Of a DNA stretch of 6,559 bases, positions 6,271 to 6,559 are shown piece after piece (the first letter of the stretch is position 1; every line of letters begins with the position of its first letter). The position numbers were made by a program, and so were the translations under genes. The stretch is from Chryseobacterium sp. (GTDB taxonomy: Bacteria > Bacteroidota > Bacteroidia > Flavobacteriales > Weeksellaceae), in contig JASLCD010000147.1 in assembly GCA_030146295.1 (NCBI GenBank), forward strand, positions 1-6,559. The letters are read 5' to 3'. The notes beneath the pieces were generated by a model. The model was not told the DNA's origin. It made no database searches and saw only the letters and a list, made by a program, of their open reading frames with translations.

Positions 6271-6559
6271 TTAATCGACAATTTCATATTCGACCGGAAT
6301 TGTACCATGACTGATATCTCCAATCTCATCGAACGCAGCTTTAGACATATCTAAAGATCTTGATGAATGGTAAGGTCCTCTATCATTAATTCTCACTATT
6401 ACCTCTTTACCATTTTTAAGGTTAGTAACCTTAACGTTTGTTCCAAATGGAAGCGTTCTGTTTGCTGCAGTAAACTTTGAGTTATCAAAGACTTCTCCGC
6501 TAGCTGTTTTTCTACCGTTAAATTTATCGTGGTAGTACGATGCATAACTTGTTTTTTTC
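6271..6559 (-). CDS. rlpA: RlpA-like septal ring lytic transglycosylase domain (C-terminal part, cut by window edge)
   Basis: Only the last 95 codons are visible; the N-terminus with any signal peptide lies beyond the right edge. They form a double-psi beta-barrel of the RlpA type: ASYYHDKFNGRKTASGE, then FTAANRTLPFGT, VKVTNLKNGKEV, VRINDRGPY, and a closing LDMSKAAFDEIG followed by GTIPVEYEIVD just before the stop. RlpA proteins act in the periplasm or at the outer membrane and cleave denuded peptidoglycan strands at the septum in Pseudomonas. The Asp of RINDRGP (fragment residue 59) is kept. The His that usually follows TAA is Asn here (fragment residue 33, codon at 6460-6462), 26 residues before that Asp. 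No SPOR domain follows the barrel. The gene converges on xth and shares its terminator. Family assignment is firm; catalytic activity is uncertain. Confidence 0.9.
   Translation of the reverse strand, partial: KKTSYASYYHDKFNGRKTASGEVFDNSKFTAANRTLPFGTNVKVTNLKNGKEVIVRINDRGPYHSSRSLDMSKAAFDEIGDISHGTIPVEYEIVD

Overview
The window is low-GC, gene-dense DNA from a member of the Bacteroidota, most likely class Flavobacteriia and close to Chryseobacterium. Three lines of sequence evidence support this. There are promoter elements of the Bacteroidota type (TAnnTTTG at -7, TTG near -33). Start codons are preceded by A-rich leaders with no Shine-Dalgarno motif. The gene set is typical of the group, notably a PorX-type response regulator fused to a PglZ domain. 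The genus is an inference; the class is fairly secure.

Left part (1-1486, minus strand): an HD-domain phosphohydrolase of the SAMHD1/COG1078 type is followed by the first 62 codons of lpxD, a lipid A biosynthesis gene that runs off the left edge. Each has its own candidate promoter, and the lpxD promoter lies so close to its ATG that the transcript would be almost leaderless. A 240-base gap (1487-1726) holds the divergent promoters of the HD gene and of the next gene.

Middle (1727-5115, plus strand): a secreted S41-family peptidase of tricorn-like type comes first. It has a signal peptide, a degenerate internal duplication at its N-terminus, a PDZ-like region, and no Lys at the position used by Ctp-type S41 enzymes. 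Next is porX, whose product is a CheY-like receiver joined to a PglZ/alkaline-phosphatase-superfamily domain. PorX controls type IX secretion in relatives. A strong intrinsic terminator closes porX.

Right part (5145-6559): a small YciI-family gene overlaps the start of an exodeoxyribonuclease III gene by one base (TAATG), indicating a translationally coupled pair. A symmetrical hairpin with A and T tracts on both sides then serves as a two-way terminator between this pair and a convergent minus-strand gene. That gene encodes the C-terminal DPBB domain of an RlpA-like protein, and it is cut by the right edge.

Most of this is ordinary chromosomal housekeeping and envelope/secretion content. 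I found no mobile element, CRISPR array, RNA gene or defence island, and I do not claim a new system. The points most worth a second look are the Asn in place of the usual active-site His in the RlpA domain, the ungapped 137-residue internal duplication and tricorn-like active site of the S41 protein, the near-leaderless lpxD promoter with a palindrome in its spacer, and the identical leaders of porX and the YciI gene.
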